Source of the DNA: Pseudomonadota bacterium
Lineage (GTDB): Bacteria > Pseudomonadota > Alphaproteobacteria > Rhizobiales > Devosiaceae
Assembly (NCBI GenBank): GCA_023390785.1
Contig: JAEWCE010000158.1
Location: 1-6,274 of the forward strand
Length of the DNA: 6,274 nt
Reading direction: 5' to 3'
The stretch's first letter is position 1. Each line of letters starts with the position of its first letter. Positions 5,296 to 6,274 of this stretch are shown here, in pieces. The notes beneath the pieces are model-generated. The model searched no databases, was not told where the DNA came from, and saw only the letters and a program-made list of their open reading frames with translations. A program made the position numbers and the translations under genes.

Positions 5296-6274
5296 ATGAC
5301 GAGCCTGAAACTGGGCGCCGTCCTGCGCGGCACGGTCGCCTCTGCCTTTATGGCATCGGCAATGTCGACGTCCGCCATGGCGGCACCGCCGGTCGACCTG
5401 AGCAAATGGTCGCCCGAGTATGTGAAATCGATCGCCGGCACCAAGGATTTCGATACCGCCGCCGACTGCGCCAAGGTCACCCCCCTCGACTACAAGGGGC
5501 ATCTGACCTTCTGGTACCAGGGCGTGTTCGAGGGCGACCCGGACATCCTGCGGCAGTACTACAAGGAATTCTTCGAGACCTTCCGCAAGACCTATCCCAA
5601 TATCGATCTCGAAGAGCAGGGCATCACCTATAACGATCTGCTCGACAAGTTCCGCACGGCCCTCCTCGGCAACGCCGCGCCGATGGCGATCCGCCTGCAG
5701 ATCCTGGGCGGCACCGAGTTCGCCGCCAAGGGCTACCTGCAGCCGCTGAAGCCCGAAGACGTCGGCTATTCGAGCGAGGACTTCTGGCCCGGCGCCATGA
5801 AGGCCGTGACCTGGCAGGGGGTGACCTACGGCATCCCGACCAACAACGAGACGATGGCGCTCATCTGGAACGCCGATATCTTCAAGCGCGCCGGCCTCGA
5901 CCCGGACAAGCCGCCGGCAACCTGGGACGACGTTGTCAAATACTCCAAGCAGATCCACGACAAGCTCGGGGTCGCCGGCTACGGCCTGGTCGCACGCAAG
6001 AACGCCGGCAACACGCCGTATCGCTTCATGCCGCAATTGTGGGCCTATGGCGGCGGCGTGTTCGATGAGGCGGAGTCGAACCCGACCTACCAGACCATCG
6101 AGCTCAACAGCCCCGAAAGCAAGCGCGCGCTGCAGGCGTCGTATGACATGTATGTCCGCGACAAATCGGTGCCCGTTTCGGCGCTGACCAACCAGCAGGC
6201 CGACAACCAGCCGCTCTTTTTGGCCGGCCAGCTCGGCATGATGATCTCGCATCCGTCCGACTACAACGTGATGC
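5296..6274 (+). CDS. ABC transporter family 1 extracellular solute-binding protein (3' end outside window)
   Basis: The frame is open from the ATG at 5296 to the window end, giving 326 residues of a protein usually ~420-450 long. Residues 1-29 form a signal peptide: K5 and R11, a hydrophobic stretch with several Met, and an A-M-A cleavage site (27-29), so the product is periplasmic. A ~38-residue mature N-terminal segment (KWSPEYVKSIAG, 37-48) precedes the first barrel-like strand GHLTFWYQG (68-76). Typical family 1 (UgpB/MalE-like) features follow: LLDKFRTALLGNAAP (115-129), YGIPTNNETMALIWNADIFK (178-197), PPATWDDVVKYSKQI (206-220), MPQLWAYGGGVFDE (245-258) and LFLAGQLGMMIS (307-318). Such proteins deliver sugars or related polyols to an ABC importer, whose permease and ATPase genes are expected just downstream. 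The ligand cannot be deduced. It is transcribed away from the GntR gene and shares its 201-bp control region. Confidence 0.94.
   Translation, partial: MTSLKLGAVLRGTVASAFMASAMSTSAMAAPPVDLSKWSPEYVKSIAGTKDFDTAADCAKVTPLDYKGHLTFWYQGVFEGDPDILRQYYKEFFETFRKTYPNIDLEEQGITYNDLLDKFRTALLGNAAPMAIRLQILGGTEFAAKGYLQPLKPEDVGYSSEDFWPGAMKAVTWQGVTYGIPTNNETMALIWNADIFKRAGLDPDKPPATWDDVVKYSKQIHDKLGVAGYGLVARKNAGNTPYRFMPQLWAYGGGVFDEAESNPTYQTIELNSPESKRALQASYDMYVRDKSVPVSALTNQQADNQPLFLAGQLGMMISHPSDYNVM

Noticed and set aside
5238..5633. 131-codon open frame on the + strand starting near the 20-bp palindrome
   Set aside because: It is out of frame with the solute-binding protein, has no ribosome site, and its translation resembles a frame-shifted reading.
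5098..6252. 384-codon open frame on the - strand
   Set aside because: Antisense to the solute-binding protein gene, which has a signal peptide, a ribosome site and clear family motifs; the antisense translation has no domain.

Overview
The window is a GC-rich (clearly above 60% G+C by eye), densely coding piece of a bacterial chromosome or large replicon. It looks like a sugar-acid catabolism locus of an alphaproteobacterium, most likely Hyphomicrobiales (rhizobia-like). That lineage call is an inference from codon use, the solute-binding protein subfamily, and the combination of a GntR/FCD regulator, an ABC sugar transporter and several enolase-superfamily dehydratases. No RNA genes, insertion sequences, CRISPR arrays or integration scars were seen.

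Layout from left to right. The first ~200 bases are the 3' end of a PfkB-family carbohydrate kinase on the + strand. It meets, tail to tail, a five-gene run on the - strand; the two TAG stops overlap in one CTAG. In transcription order (right to left) the run is: a GntR/FCD regulator (5094-4381); a D-galactonate-dehydratase-like enolase-superfamily enzyme (4329-3166); a second, longer and more divergent member (3132-1771); a small NIPSNAP-family protein (1739-1413); and a third member (1402-200). Gaps are only 51, 33, 31 and 10 nt, so this is probably one operon. A 201-bp divergent intergenic region (5095-5295) follows. It holds a 12-bp GntR-type palindrome, an inverted TGTACG pair, a TTGACA box and a perfect 20-bp palindrome. 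The last kilobase is a + strand gene for a family 1 ABC solute-binding protein with a signal peptide, cut off by the window end.

Likely joint function (inference): the binding protein captures a sugar, oligosaccharide or sugar acid in the periplasm, the dehydratase-like enzymes act on derived aldonic acids in the cytoplasm, and the GntR protein senses an acidic intermediate and controls both divergent units. The kinase at the left edge could phosphorylate a 2-keto-3-deoxy product, but it is on the opposite strand and its specificity cannot be read from the fragment. The most notable points are three non-identical enolase-superfamily paralogues in one operon, two of which (the 400- and 453-residue ones) share an unusual set of signatures, the NIPSNAP gene wedged between those two, and the palindromes in the divergent control region.
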